In this document: positions 26,452-36,444 of the stretch, piece by piece
Position numbering within the stretch: position 1 is the first letter of the stretch
Layout of the letters: each line of letters opens with the position of its first letter
Source: JAEUHO01 sp046350655
GTDB taxonomy: Bacteria > Planctomycetota > PLA2 > JAEUHO01
Assembly: GCA_046350655.1 (NCBI GenBank)
Contig: JAXMAB010000004.1
Span: 868,001-932,000, forward strand
Reading direction: 5' to 3'
Length of the DNA stretch: 64,000 nucleotides
Made by a program: the position numbers and the translations under genes
Notes under the pieces: generated by a model
The model's database searches: none
Seen by the model: the letters and a program-made list of their open reading frames with translations, nothing else
What the model was told of the DNA's origin: nothing

Positions 26452-27708
26452 ATGTCCACGGTCGCGACCCGTCGCATCGGCCTGTCCCTCGGCGCCGACC
26501 TCTGCTGGCCCGCGTGTTTCGAGGCGCTGGTGAAGCGCCTCGACCTCGCGCTCCCGATCGGCAAGGAGACCGTGAAGTTCGAGGTGGACCGGGTCACGAT
26601 CGAGCCGTTCAGCCTGCGCCAGCCGGTCCGCTACGACGTCGTGCTCGACCGGATCACGCACTGGTACATGCCGACGCGCGAGTGGGTGAAGAAGGCGATC
26701 GTCCACGACGACACGTACGTGCTGAACAACCCGTGGTCGATCCAGAGCATGGAGAAGCACACGACGTACGCCGCGATGATGCGGCTCGGCTTCCCCGTGC
26801 CGGAGACGTGGCTCGTCCCGCCGAAGTCGTACGAGCCGAAGGACGACCTCCAGGTCACGCTCCAGCGGTACGCGAAGCTGTTCGACCTCGGCGCGGTGGG
26901 CGCCAAGGTGGGCTACCCGCTGTTCATGAAGCCGTACGACGGCGGCGCGTGGGTCGGCGTCAGCAAGGTCGACGACGAGGCGCAGCTGCGCGCCGCGTAC
27001 GAGAAGAGCGGCACGCGCGTGATGCACCTGCAGAAGGCCGTCGCGCCGTTCGACCTGTTCGTCCGCGGCCTCGGCTTCGGCCCGCAGTTCACGACGTTCC
27101 GCTACGACGCCGCGGCACCGCTCCACGCGCGCTACGTCGCGGGCCCGGCCAACCTGTCGGCCGAGGACACGGCGCTCATGCGCGACATGACGCTGACGAT
27201 CAACGCGTTCTTCGGCTGGGACTTCAACTCGTGCGAGGCGCTCCGCAAGGACGGCGTCTACCACCCGATCGACTTCGCGAACGCGTGCCCGGACAGCCAG
27301 GTGACGTCGCTCCACTACCACTTCCCGTGGCTGGTGAAGGCCTACGTCCGCTGGGCCCTCTTCTGCGCCGCGACCAAGCGCAAGAAGCGGCCGAACCTCG
27401 ACTGGGAGCCCTTCTTCGAGATCGCGCGCACCGACGCCCCGTTCCGCGAGAAGCTCCGCCGGTACGGCGAGATCGCGCGCAAGCGCTTCGACGAGGACCG
27501 CTTCAACGAGTTCTGCGCGAAGCACCTCGCCCACTTCGACGACGTCGCCAACGAGTTCTTCGCGACGCCCGTCGCGAAGGAGGCCGTGCGCGCGAAGGTG
27601 GCGGCGCTGTTCCCGAAGCACGAGGTGGAGCCCTTCACCGAGTACTTCTGGGACAAGATCCAGACGTGGCGGCGCGACGACGCGGCCGCGCGGGCCGCGA
27701 AGGCCTGA
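26452..27708 (+). CDS. ATP-grasp protein, distant paralogue
   Basis: A 418-residue ATP-grasp enzyme. KHTTYAAMMRLGFPVPETWL begins the ATP-grasp unit, VGYPLFMKPYDGGAWVGVSK is the ATP-binding strand, and DFNSCEALRKDGVYHPIDFA provides late metal-binding residues. It lacks the HMEWF motif of the three ligases at 5976, 31961 and 33209 and has a long helical C-terminus ending in EPFTEYFWDKIQTW. It is RimK/glutathione-synthase-like in overall pattern and probably forms an amide bond. It is divergent from the MauE gene. Confidence 0.8.
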   Translation: MSTVATRRIGLSLGADLCWPACFEALVKRLDLALPIGKETVKFEVDRVTIEPFSLRQPVRYDVVLDRITHWYMPTREWVKKAIVHDDTYVLNNPWSIQSMEKHTTYAAMMRLGFPVPETWLVPPKSYEPKDDLQVTLQRYAKLFDLGAVGAKVGYPLFMKPYDGGAWVGVSKVDDEAQLRAAYEKSGTRVMHLQKAVAPFDLFVRGLGFGPQFTTFRYDAAAPLHARYVAGPANLSAEDTALMRDMTLTINAFFGWDFNSCEALRKDGVYHPIDFANACPDSQVTSLHYHFPWLVKAYVRWALFCAATKRKKRPNLDWEPFFEIARTDAPFREKLRRYGEIARKRFDEDRFNEFCAKHLAHFDDVANEFFATPVAKEAVRAKVAALFPKHEVEPFTEYFWDKIQTWRRDDAAARAAKA

Positions 27709-27778
27709 CGGCGCCGGCGGCGCCGAGCCTGCCGACGGCGCACCGGGGCCCGCGCGCGGGTCGCGGAGCGCCGTCGGT

Positions 27779-29071
27779 TCAGGGCGCGGCCGGGGGCGGC
27801 GGCGTGGGGGCGGCCCCGCGCTCGGCCGCCTTCCGGACCTCCCGGGCCCACTCGGCCTCGTACTCGCGGCGCAGGTCGGCCGGGAAGTCCGTCAGGATCC
27901 CGTGGACGCCGAGCCGCAGCAGCCAGCGCCGCTCGCGCGGGCGGTTGAGCGTCCAGCAGAGGAGGCGGACGGGGGCGTCGTGCTGCGGGTGCCTCGCCTT
28001 GAGCGCGAGCTCGCCGAGGTCGCGGCGGACGGTGTTCTTGTAGAGCGGCCAGCCTCCGAGCGTGAAGCGCGGGCGGCCGATGCTCGCGTGGTCGTTGCCC
28101 TGGCGCACGGCCCACCGCACCGCGCTGTACGGCGCGTACCGCGGGTCCACGTCGTCCGCGTCGGGGGCGAAGCCGGGCTTGATCTCGACGTCGAACGTGC
28201 GGGAGCGGGCCGGCGCGAGGTCGCGCAGGGTCTGCAGCACCTCGAGCACCGGCGTCATCAGCAGGAAGCGGCACGCCGGCCGGTGCCGCGCGACCGCGGC
28301 CTCGAGCGCGTCGAGGAGCGTCTTCGCGCACGCCTTGTGGGCGGCCGGGATCTTGATGTCCACGAGGACGCACTTCAGGCGGTCGCCCTGCGCGGCGGCC
28401 CACGCCACGACCTCGTCGAGGACCGGCAGGTGCACCGGCGTCGTGACGTCGCCCTTCATCCGCGCGAGGCCGTAGTGCGTGCGCAGCTCCGCGAGCGTGA
28501 GCTCGCGCACCGGCCGGCGCATGGGGTCGCCCTCGGGCGGCGAGACGGGCCGGTACGCGACGTCGAACTCCGCGCCCGCCGCGCGCGCGAACGCGACGAG
28601 CTCGTCGGGGTCCCAGTCGTGCCACACGACGACCTGGTCGTCCTTCGTGACGCAGAAGTCGGTCTCGATCGCGTTGGCGCCGTCGGCGAGCGCGCGGTCG
28701 AACGACGCGAGCGTGTTCTCGGGCGCGCTCGCGGGCGCTCCGCGGTGGCCCACGACGAGGAACTCGTCCGGCGGGAGCAGCGGCGCGGCGCGCGCGGGCA
28801 TCGGCGACAGCAGACCCCGGGCCCACGAGAGCCCGCTCCGGAACGTCTCGACCACCGTCAGCAGCGCCGTGACGAGCCGGCTCAGGAACGTCCGGCCCGC
28901 GGCGTGGGACGGGCCCGGGGCCGCCGACGGCGAGGCCCGCGGCGCAGCGGGCCTCGCGTCCCCGGCACCCGACCGCGGCGTCCCGCCCTTCGCGGCGCGG
29001 CGCGCCTTCCGGCGGAGGCGGCCCTCGGCGCGGCGGTACCGGGCGAGGCGGACGAGGCGGGAGGGGCGCAC
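27779..29071 (-). CDS. Glycerophosphodiester phosphodiesterase family protein
   Basis: A 430-residue protein. The GDPD TIM-barrel spans about residues 105-415: VVGHRGAPASAPENTLASF carries the HRG/PENT signature, IETDFCVTKDDQVVVWHD the metal-binding ExD and second His, and GILTDFP the C-terminal strand. It hydrolyses glycerophosphodiesters to glycerol-3-phosphate and an alcohol. The first 100 residues are basic, Arg/Ala-rich with one hydrophobic stretch, and contain a copy of the dispersed element (28944-28963, encoding ARPAAPRAS). The start is GTG at 29071. It ends next to the ATP-grasp gene and follows glgA in the same direction. Confidence 0.85.
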   Translation of the reverse strand: MRPSRLVRLARYRRAEGRLRRKARRAAKGGTPRSGAGDARPAAPRASPSAAPGPSHAAGRTFLSRLVTALLTVVETFRSGLSWARGLLSPMPARAAPLLPPDEFLVVGHRGAPASAPENTLASFDRALADGANAIETDFCVTKDDQVVVWHDWDPDELVAFARAAGAEFDVAYRPVSPPEGDPMRRPVRELTLAELRTHYGLARMKGDVTTPVHLPVLDEVVAWAAAQGDRLKCVLVDIKIPAAHKACAKTLLDALEAAVARHRPACRFLLMTPVLEVLQTLRDLAPARSRTFDVEIKPGFAPDADDVDPRYAPYSAVRWAVRQGNDHASIGRPRFTLGGWPLYKNTVRRDLGELALKARHPQHDAPVRLLCWTLNRPRERRWLLRLGVHGILTDFPADLRREYEAEWAREVRKAAERGAAPTPPPPAAP

Positions 29072-29075
29072 GGCG

Positions 29076-30527
29076 TCAGGCGTGCAGGCGCGCGTACAAC
29101 GCGAGGTAGTGGCGGATCTGCTTCTCCCACGACCAGTCCTGCGTCATGCCGTTCCGCACGAGGCGGGCCCAGGCGGGGCGGTCGAGCCACGTCGTCAGCG
29201 CCTCCTTGAGGCCCCACGCGACGCCGGCGGCGGTCGCGTGCTCGAAGACGAAGCCCGTGCCCTCGCCGGTGCGGCGGTCGAAGGGGACGACGGTGTCGGC
29301 GAGCCCGCCCGTGCGGCGGACGACCGGCGGCGTGCCGTAGCGGAGGCTGTACATCTGGTTGAGGCCGCAGGGTTCGTAGCGCGACGGCATGAGGAAGAGG
29401 TCGGCGCCGGCCTCGATGCGGTGCGCGAGGGGCTCGTCGTAGCCGCGGGTGAAGGCGGCCTTCTGCGGGAAGCGGCGGGCGAGGTCGGCGAAGAACGTCT
29501 CGAGGCGCGCGTCGCCGCTCCCGAGCGCGACGACGCGGACGTCGGCGGCGGCGAGGAGGTCGGGGAGGACGCCCTCGAGCAGGTCGAGGCCCTTCTGGCC
29601 CGTGAGGCGCGAGACGATCCCGATCACGGGCGCGGACGGGGCGTACGCGAGGCCGAGGCCCTCGAGCAGCGCGCGCTTGCACGCCGCCTTGCCGGCGAGG
29701 TCGTCCACGTCGTAGCGCGCGGCGAGGTGCGGGTCGGCCGCGGGCGACCAGATCGCGGTGTCGATGCCGTTGACGATGCCGACGAAGTCCTTCGCGCGGG
29801 CGCGGAGGTACGGGTCCATGCCCATGCCGTGCTCGGGCGAGAGCATCTCGAGGGCGTGCGTGCGCGAGACGGTGGTGAGCGCGTTCGCGTAGAGGATGCC
29901 GTGGAGGAGGAAGGAGAGCCGGCCGCGGGCGAGCTCGTCGCGGTGCAGCAGCGAGCGGTGGGGCGCGAGGCCGAGGTCGTCGACGGCGCGGGCGGAGACG
30001 GTGCCCTGGTAGCCGACGTTGTGGATCGTGAGGACGGTCCTGGTGCCGCCGAAGCGCGCGCGGTCCCACGCGTAGAGCGTGTTCAGGTAGAGCGGCAGGA
30101 GGGCCGCGTGCCAGTCGTGGGCGTGGAAGACGTCGGGCGAGAAGCCCATGCGCTGGCACGACTCGATGGCGGCGAGCGTGAGGAACGCGAAGCGGAGGTG
30201 CTCGTCCGGGTCGGCGGTGTAGGTGGCCGCGCGGTCGTAGAGCGCGGGGCAGCGCACGAAGTAGACGGGGACCGACGTGCCGGGGAGGTCGGTGGCGAAC
30301 AGGGAGAACGTGAAGGTGCGGGGCCCGAGCCGGACCGGCACGTCCTGCGCGTACCCGACCGGGACCATGCGGTCGCGGCCCGTGCGGAGGTTGCCGTAGA
30401 GCGGCAGGAACGGCCGGACGTCGTGGCCGGCGGCGACGAGGTAGCGGGGCAGCGCGGCGCAGACGTCGCCGAGGCCGCCGGTCTTGGCGAAGGGGGCGAG
30501 CTCGGCGGAGACCTGCGCGATGCGCAT
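29076..30527 (-). CDS. glgA: Glycogen synthase (ADP-glucose)
   Basis: A 483-residue GT5 glycogen/starch synthase. MRIAQVSAELAPFAKTGGLG carries the ADP-glucose-binding KTGGL motif at the N-terminus, with DVFHAHDWHAALLPLYL, IHNVGYQG, VNGIDTAIWSP, and in the second domain SRLTGQKGLDL and MPSRYEPCGLNQMYSLRYGT. It extends alpha-1,4-glucan from ADP-glucose. The ATG overlaps the stop of glgC by one base, so the pair is translationally coupled. Length and motifs are normal for the family. Confidence 0.95.
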   Translation of the reverse strand: MRIAQVSAELAPFAKTGGLGDVCAALPRYLVAAGHDVRPFLPLYGNLRTGRDRMVPVGYAQDVPVRLGPRTFTFSLFATDLPGTSVPVYFVRCPALYDRAATYTADPDEHLRFAFLTLAAIESCQRMGFSPDVFHAHDWHAALLPLYLNTLYAWDRARFGGTRTVLTIHNVGYQGTVSARAVDDLGLAPHRSLLHRDELARGRLSFLLHGILYANALTTVSRTHALEMLSPEHGMGMDPYLRARAKDFVGIVNGIDTAIWSPAADPHLAARYDVDDLAGKAACKRALLEGLGLAYAPSAPVIGIVSRLTGQKGLDLLEGVLPDLLAAADVRVVALGSGDARLETFFADLARRFPQKAAFTRGYDEPLAHRIEAGADLFLMPSRYEPCGLNQMYSLRYGTPPVVRRTGGLADTVVPFDRRTGEGTGFVFEHATAAGVAWGLKEALTTWLDRPAWARLVRNGMTQDWSWEKQIRHYLALYARLHA

Positions 30528-31792
30528 CAGATGACCGTCCCGGGCGGGATGACGGCGGAGCGCGGGATCACGACGATGCCGTCGCGGATGACGTAGCCGT
30601 CGCCGTCCTCGTCCTTCACGTTGCGGGCGTTGACGATGCGGCAGCCGTCGCCGATGCGCGCGTCGAGGTCGACGATCGCGCGGCGGATCTCGCAGTCGTG
30701 GCCGATGCCGAGGCGGACGGCGGGCGTCGGGGCGCCGACGGGCTCGTAGTAGCGCGCGCCCATGACGATGCTCTCGGAGATCTTGCTGCCCGGGCGCACG
30801 ACGGCGCGGATGCCGACGATCGAGTTCGACATCTCGGCCTTCGTGATGATGCTGCCCTCGCAGAGGATCGACTGCTTCACCGTGCACTCGTTGATCTTCG
30901 TGCCGGGCAGGAAGCGGGCGTGCGTGTAGATGGGGAAGTCGGGGTCGTAGAGGTTGAGCGGCGGCAGCGGGCGCGTGAGGTCGAGGCTCGCCTCGTGGAA
31001 CGAGGGGATGGTCCCGATGTCGCGCCAGTAGCCGGTGTGGCCGAAGACGTAGACGCGGTGGTCGTGGATGGCGGAGGGGATGACCTCCTTGCCGAAGTCC
31101 GTGGCCGAGTTGCCCACGAGGAGGCTCGAGAGCACGTCGCGGCGGAACGTGTAGATGCCCATGCTCGCCAGCAGCGAGCCGTCGGGGGCGTCGAAGCCGA
31201 GGCGGAGGAGCGAGGCGCGGTCGAGCGCGAGGCGGTCGAGGATCGCGGGGTCCTTCGGCTTCTCGACGAACTCGACCACGCGGCCCGCGCCGTCGACGCG
31301 GAGGATGCCGAGCGCCGTCGCCTCGGAGCGCGGGACCGGCTTCACGGCGATCGTGAGGTCGGCGCCCACGTCGCGGTGGCGCTGGACGAAGTGGTCCATG
31401 CGCATCAGGTAGAGCTGGTCGCCCGAGAGGATCAGGACGTCCTCGACGCCGTCGAGGAGGAGGTGGGGGAGGTTCTGGCGGACCGCGTCGGCGGTCCCCT
31501 GGTACCAGTCGCGCTGGCCGAGCCCCTGCTCGGCGGCCAGGATCTCGACGAACCCGCCCCGGAACATGTCGAACCGGTAGGTCTGGGCGATGTGCTGGTG
31601 GAGGCTGGCGCTCTGGAACTGGGTGAGGACGTAGATCCGGTCGAACCGGGCGTGGAGGCTGTTGCTGATCGGGATGTCGATCAGGCGGAACTTGCCGCCG
31701 AACGGCACGGCCGGCTTGGCCCGGTACTGGGTGAGGGGGGCGAGGCGGGCCCCCTGGCCTCCGCCGAGGATCGCGGTGACGACGTTCTTCAT
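30527..31792 (-). CDS. glgC: Glucose-1-phosphate adenylyltransferase
   Basis: A 421-residue ADP-glucose pyrophosphorylase. TAILGGGQGARLAPLTQYRA is the nucleotide-binding motif, YQGTADAVRQNL and FVEKPKDP follow, and the C-terminal third is a left-handed beta-helix (hexapeptide repeats from about residue 300). It makes ADP-glucose from glucose-1-phosphate and ATP and commits carbon to glycogen. It is the first gene of a glgC-glgA operon. It is divergent from an ATP-grasp ligase gene with 168 bases between, which hold no recognisable operator. Confidence 0.95.
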   Translation of the reverse strand: MKNVVTAILGGGQGARLAPLTQYRAKPAVPFGGKFRLIDIPISNSLHARFDRIYVLTQFQSASLHQHIAQTYRFDMFRGGFVEILAAEQGLGQRDWYQGTADAVRQNLPHLLLDGVEDVLILSGDQLYLMRMDHFVQRHRDVGADLTIAVKPVPRSEATALGILRVDGAGRVVEFVEKPKDPAILDRLALDRASLLRLGFDAPDGSLLASMGIYTFRRDVLSSLLVGNSATDFGKEVIPSAIHDHRVYVFGHTGYWRDIGTIPSFHEASLDLTRPLPPLNLYDPDFPIYTHARFLPGTKINECTVKQSILCEGSIITKAEMSNSIVGIRAVVRPGSKISESIVMGARYYEPVGAPTPAVRLGIGHDCEIRRAIVDLDARIGDGCRIVNARNVKDEDGDGYVIRDGIVVIPRSAVIPPGTVI

Positions 31793-31960
31793 GGGGGCCT
31801 CCCGGCGTCCGGACCCGGAGCCTACCGGGGGGGCGGGGGGCGGGGCAAGCGGTCCCCCCCGCTTTCCGGGCGGCGGCGGGCGGCGCGGCGGACGGCTCGG
31901 CGCACGCCAGCGGCGGGAAGGGTTGTCGGCGGGCCTTCCGTCGGGGACGATCCCGTCCCC

Positions 31961-33184
31961 ATGCGCCATGTCGTCTTCTGCGTCCCGTTCTTCCGCGAAG
32001 CCTCCCTCCGGTTCGTGAAGGGCGTGGCCGCCCTCCCGGACGTGAAGCTGGCCCTGGTCACCCAGGACCCGCGGACGGCCCTGCCCCCGGACCTCGACCG
32101 CCAGCTGGCCGGCCACTGGCAGGTGAAGGACGGCCTCGACGGCGAGGCCCTGGTGGAGGGGGTGCGCGGCGCCGCGCGCCAGATCGGCGGGCTCGACCGG
32201 GTGGTCGGGATGCTCGAGCAACTCCAGGTCCCGCTCGGCCACGTCCGCGACCGGCTCGGGGTCGAGGGGATGGGCGAGCAGGTCGCGCGCAACTTCCGCG
32301 ACAAGGCCCGCATGAAGGACGTGCTGCGCGCCGCCGGCGTCCCGTGCGCGCGCCACCGCCTCTGCACCAACTTCGACGAGGCCCGCTCCTTCGTCGCCCT
32401 CGTCGGCTACCCGGTGGTGGTGAAGCCCCCGGCGGGCGCCGGCGCGAAGGCCACGTTCCGCGTCGGCGACGCGCGGGCCCTCGAGGACGCGCTGCGCGCG
32501 CTCGCCCCGTCGCCCGAGCGGCCGCTCCAGGTCGAGGAGTTCGTCGTCGGCAAGGAGCACTCGTTCGACGCGGTGAACGTGGGCTCGCGCACGGTGTGGC
32601 ACTCGCTGACCCGCTACGAGCCGACCCCGCTGCACGTCCTCGAGACACCGTGGATCCAGTGGACCGTGCTCGTGCCCCGCGAGATCGACCACCCGCAGTG
32701 GAACGACATTCGCGCCGTCGGCACGAAGGCCCTGTCGGCCCTCGGCATGACGTCGGGCGTGTCCCACATGGAGTGGTTCCGCCGCGCCGACGGGTCGGTC
32801 GCCGTCTCGGAGGTGGGGGCCCGGCCGCCCGGGGCCCACATCTGCTCGCTCCACTCGTACGCCCACGACTTCGACATGTACGGGGCCTGGGGCCGGCTCG
32901 TCGTCACCGACGAGTTCACGGCGCCCGAGCGGCGGTACGCGGCCGGCGCCGCCTACCTGCGCGCGCAGGGCCAGGGTCGCACCATCAAGGCGATCCACGG
33001 GATCGAGCAGGCCCAGCGCGAGGTCGGCGAGCTCGTCGTCGAGGCCCGCCTCCCGCAGGTGGGCGCCGAGCCCACCGGGACGTACGAGGGCGACGGCTAC
33101 GTGATCCTGCGGCACGCGTCGACCGAGGTGGTCGAGCGGGCCCTTCGGCGGCTCGTCACGCTCGTGCGCGTCGAGCTCGGGTAG
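31961..33184 (+). CDS. ATP-grasp carboxylate-amine ligase (HMEWF family), first of tandem pair
   Basis: A 407-residue protein paralogous to the ligase at 5976-7199. The N-terminal domain begins MRHVVFCVPFFREASLRFVK. DKARMKDVLRAAGVPCARHR leads into VGYPVVVKPPAGAGAKATFR (ATP binding), LQVEEFVVGKEHSFDAVNVG, the family-specific SHMEWFRR, and VSEVGARPPGAH (metal binding). It is followed after 24 bases by another ligase and then a GCS2-CBS ligase, forming a three-ligase operon. It probably makes amide bonds on an amino-acid-like substrate; the product is unknown. Confidence 0.85.
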   Translation: MRHVVFCVPFFREASLRFVKGVAALPDVKLALVTQDPRTALPPDLDRQLAGHWQVKDGLDGEALVEGVRGAARQIGGLDRVVGMLEQLQVPLGHVRDRLGVEGMGEQVARNFRDKARMKDVLRAAGVPCARHRLCTNFDEARSFVALVGYPVVVKPPAGAGAKATFRVGDARALEDALRALAPSPERPLQVEEFVVGKEHSFDAVNVGSRTVWHSLTRYEPTPLHVLETPWIQWTVLVPREIDHPQWNDIRAVGTKALSALGMTSGVSHMEWFRRADGSVAVSEVGARPPGAHICSLHSYAHDFDMYGAWGRLVVTDEFTAPERRYAAGAAYLRAQGQGRTIKAIHGIEQAQREVGELVVEARLPQVGAEPTGTYEGDGYVILRHASTEVVERALRRLVTLVRVELG

Positions 33185-33208
33185 AACGCGGTACCGACGG
33201 AGGTCGCC

Positions 33209-34432
33209 ATGGGCGCGTGTCTCTTCCTCTCCCCCGGCTACCCGGCCGAGATGCCGTTCTTCGTCCGCGGGCTCGCCGAGCAGGGCGTGCGCGTGGCCGG
33301 CATCGGCGACCAGCCCGTGGGCGCGCTGCCGCCGATGGCGTCGCACGCCCTCGCCCACTACCTGCAGGTGGGCAACCTCTGGGACGAGGCGGCCACCGTC
33401 GAGGCGGTGCGCCGCTGGGCGCCGACCATCGGCGGCATCGACCGCGTCGAGGTGCTCTGGGAGCCCGGGATGCTGCTCGCCGCGCGCCTGCGCGAGGCCC
33501 TCGGCGTCCCCGGCATGACCGTCGCCCAGACCGTGCCGTTCCGCGACAAGGAGAGCATGAAGCAGGTGCTCGACGCGGCCGGCGTGCGCACGCCGCACCA
33601 CCGCCGCGCGACCAGCGAGGCCGAGGTCCGCGCGGCCGCGGAGCAGCTCGGCTACCCGCTGATCATCAAGCCGATCGCGGGCGCGGGCTCCGCCGACACG
33701 TACCGCCTCGAGAACCGGATCGAGCTCGAGGCCGCGCTGCCGAAGGTGCGCCACGTCAAGGAGATGAGCGTCGAGGAGTTCATCGAGGGCGAGGAGTTCA
33801 CCTTCGACACGGTCTGCTCGAAGGGGCGCATCCTCTTCCACAACTGCGCGTGGTACCGCCCGAAGCCGCTGGTGGCCCGCAGCAACGAGTGGATCAGCCC
33901 CCAGACCATCGCGCTCAAGGACCTTACCGTCCCGCCGCTGCAGCCCGGCATCGAGCTCGGCCGCCGCGTGATCCAGGCGCTCGGCTTCACCGACGGTTTC
34001 ACCCACATGGAGTGGTTCTTGACGCCCCGCGGCGAAGCCGTGTTCGGCGAGATCGGCGGCCGGCCGCCGGGCGCCCGCTCGGTGGACATCATGAACTACG
34101 CCTGCGACGCCGACCTGTTCCGGGCCTGGGCCGAGGCGACCACCCACGGCCGCATCTCGCAGCGGATCGAGCGGCACTACAACGCCGCCCACGTCTGCAA
34201 GCGCGCCCAGGGGCAGGGGATCATCCGCCGCATCGAGGGGCTCGAGCGCATCCGCCGCGACTTCGGCCCCTGGCTCGTCCACGAGGAGCTGCTCTCCGTC
34301 GGCACGCACCGCCGCGACTGGAAGCAGACCCTCCTCTCGGACGGGTTCCTGATCGTGCGCCACCCGCAGCTGTCCACGCTGATCGAGATGGCGGACCGCC
34401 TCGGCACCGAGGTCCAGCTCTACGCTTCCTGA
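33209..34432 (+). CDS. ATP-grasp carboxylate-amine ligase (HMEWF family), second of tandem pair
   Basis: A 407-residue paralogue of the preceding gene and of 5976-7199, equal in length to both. It begins MGACLFLSPGYPAEMPFFVR. Key parts are DKESMKQVLDAAGVRTPHHR, LGYPLIIKPIAGAGSADTYR, VEEFIEGEEFTFDTV, FTHMEWFLTPRGE and FGEIGGRPPGARS. The ATG has GGAGG six bases upstream. It sits between a sister ligase and the GCS2-CBS ligase, so the three probably act in sequence on one product. A specific substrate cannot be named. Confidence 0.85.
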   Translation: MGACLFLSPGYPAEMPFFVRGLAEQGVRVAGIGDQPVGALPPMASHALAHYLQVGNLWDEAATVEAVRRWAPTIGGIDRVEVLWEPGMLLAARLREALGVPGMTVAQTVPFRDKESMKQVLDAAGVRTPHHRRATSEAEVRAAAEQLGYPLIIKPIAGAGSADTYRLENRIELEAALPKVRHVKEMSVEEFIEGEEFTFDTVCSKGRILFHNCAWYRPKPLVARSNEWISPQTIALKDLTVPPLQPGIELGRRVIQALGFTDGFTHMEWFLTPRGEAVFGEIGGRPPGARSVDIMNYACDADLFRAWAEATTHGRISQRIERHYNAAHVCKRAQGQGIIRRIEGLERIRRDFGPWLVHEELLSVGTHRRDWKQTLLSDGFLIVRHPQLSTLIEMADRLGTEVQLYAS

Positions 34433-34470
34433 CGCGCGGGGGCCGCGCCCCCCGACGCCGCGAGGGTCCC

Positions 34471-36444
34471 ATGGGCGAACAGAACGTCGTCGACGCCGCC
34501 GGTGAGTCCGAGAAGCTCCGCGAGTTCATGCAGCACCTGCTGCAGGACCTCCGGGCGCTCGAGAAGATGATCGACGCGGGGATGATCGAGGAGGGCGTGC
34601 GGCGCATCGGCGCCGAGCAGGAGCTCTTCCTCGTCGACGCGGACGGCCGTCCCGCGCCGGTCATCACGCAGATGCTCGACCGCATCCGCGACCCGCACTT
34701 CGTGACCGAGGTCGCGCGCTTCAACCTCGAGTTCAACCTCGACCCGCTCCCCTTCGGCGGCGACTGCCTTTCCCGCCTCGAGCGCCAGACCGACGAGTTC
34801 CTGACGCGCGTGCGCGAGGCGGGCCGCGAGATCGGCGTCCACCCGGTCCTCGTGGGCATCCTGCCCACGATCCGGAAGTCCGACCTCGGCCTCGAGAACA
34901 TGACGCCGAACCCGCGGTACTTCGCGCTCAACCGCGCGCTGACCGCGCTCCGCGGCAAGAACTACGAGATCAGCATCAAGGGCGTCGACGAGCTCATGGT
35001 GCAGCACGACTCGGTGATGGTGGAGGCGTGCAACACCTCCTTCCAGATCCACTGGCAGGTCGGCGCCCGCGAGTTCGCGCGGATGTACAACATCGCCCAG
35101 GCGATCACCGGCCCCGTGCTCGCCGCGGCGACGAACTCGCCCATGCTGTTCGGCAAGCGGCTGTGGCACGAGACCCGCATCGCGGTCTTCCAGCAGGCCG
35201 TCGACACGCGCGGCAGCCATACCCACATGCGCGAGCGCAGCCCGCGGGTCGACTTCGGCCGCTCGTGGATCCGCGAGTCGATCCTCGAGATGCACCGCGA
35301 GGACGTGGCGCGCTTCCGCACGCTCCTCGGCCTCGAGGTCAACGAGGACCCGTTCGAGGTCCTCGCCCGCGGCGAGATCCCGCACCTCCGCGCGCTCCGC
35401 CTCCACAACGGGACGGTCTACCGCTGGAACCGGCCCTGCTACGGCATCACCGACGGCAAGCCGCACCTGCGCATCGAGGCCCGCGTGATGCCCTCGGGCC
35501 CCACGCCGCTCGACGAGATCGCCAACGCCGCGCTCTGGTACGGCCTCATGAACGCCCTCTCCCTCGGGCAGGAGGACGTCACCAAGCACCTCTCGTTCGA
35601 CGACGCGAAGATGAACTTCCTCTCCGCCGCCCGCCACGGCCTCGCGGCCCAGCTGACATGGTTTGACGGCGAGGCGGTCCCGGCGCAGCACCTCCTGCGC
35701 GACCGCCTCATCCCCATGGCTCGCGAGGGCCTCCTCGCCGCCAAGCTCGACCGCGGCGACGTCGACCGCTACCTCGGCGTGCTCGACACGCGCGTGCGCG
35801 CCGGCGCCACGGGCTCCCGCTGGATCCTCAAGTCGCAGTTCGCGATGAAGGACCACGGCACGCAGGGCGAGCGCCTCGCCGCGCTCACCGCGGCGATCGC
35901 GAAGCGTCAGGAGACCGGCCAGAGCGTCGTGCACTGGCCGCTCGCGCGCCTCGAGGAGGGCGGCGGCTGGAAGAGCCACTACCTCCGCGTCGAGCAGTTC
36001 ATGACGACCGACCTCACCACGGTCCACCCCGACGAGGCCCTCGACCTCGTCGCGAACCTGATGGTCTGGGAGCGTCTCCGCTACGTCCCCGTCGAGGACG
36101 GCGACGCGCGCCTCGTCGGCCTCGTCTCGTACCGCCATCTCCTCCGCGTCCTCGCGAAGGGCCTCCTCGAGGGCCGCAGCAAGCCGCTCGCGGTCCGCGA
36201 GGTCATGCAGGACCGCGTCCTCACGGTCGCGCCCGAGACGCCGACGCTCGACGCGATCCGGCTCATGCGCGACCAGAAGATCGGCTGCCTGCCCGTCGTG
36301 AAGGAGGGCAAACTGGTCGGCGTGCTCATGGAGCGCGACTTCATGGACATCGCGGCCGAGCTGCTCGAGCAGAACCTCTCGACGGACCACGTCTCGCCCC
36401 CCGCGGCGGGCAGCCAGGGCGACGGCGGCGGCGACACCGACTGA
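34471..36444 (+). CDS. GCS2-type carboxylate-amine ligase with CBS pair
   Basis: A 657-residue protein. Residues 1-480 are a glutamate-cysteine ligase family 2 domain of the glutamine-synthetase fold: RRIGAEQELFLVDADGRPAP gives the first metal ligands, MVEACNTSFQIHWQV follows, then TRGSHTHMRERSP and LRIEARVMPSGPTPLDEIAN. Residues 507-566 and 575-634 are two CBS motifs (FMTTDLTTVHPDEALDLVAN, VMQDRVLTVAPETPTLDAIR), expected to bind adenine nucleotides and tune activity to energy status. It is 38 bases downstream of two ATP-grasp ligases. The amino acid joined is unknown. Confidence 0.85.
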   Translation: MGEQNVVDAAGESEKLREFMQHLLQDLRALEKMIDAGMIEEGVRRIGAEQELFLVDADGRPAPVITQMLDRIRDPHFVTEVARFNLEFNLDPLPFGGDCLSRLERQTDEFLTRVREAGREIGVHPVLVGILPTIRKSDLGLENMTPNPRYFALNRALTALRGKNYEISIKGVDELMVQHDSVMVEACNTSFQIHWQVGAREFARMYNIAQAITGPVLAAATNSPMLFGKRLWHETRIAVFQQAVDTRGSHTHMRERSPRVDFGRSWIRESILEMHREDVARFRTLLGLEVNEDPFEVLARGEIPHLRALRLHNGTVYRWNRPCYGITDGKPHLRIEARVMPSGPTPLDEIANAALWYGLMNALSLGQEDVTKHLSFDDAKMNFLSAARHGLAAQLTWFDGEAVPAQHLLRDRLIPMAREGLLAAKLDRGDVDRYLGVLDTRVRAGATGSRWILKSQFAMKDHGTQGERLAALTAAIAKRQETGQSVVHWPLARLEEGGGWKSHYLRVEQFMTTDLTTVHPDEALDLVANLMVWERLRYVPVEDGDARLVGLVSYRHLLRVLAKGLLEGRSKPLAVREVMQDRVLTVAPETPTLDAIRLMRDQKIGCLPVVKEGKLVGVLMERDFMDIAAELLEQNLSTDHVSPPAAGSQGDGGGDTD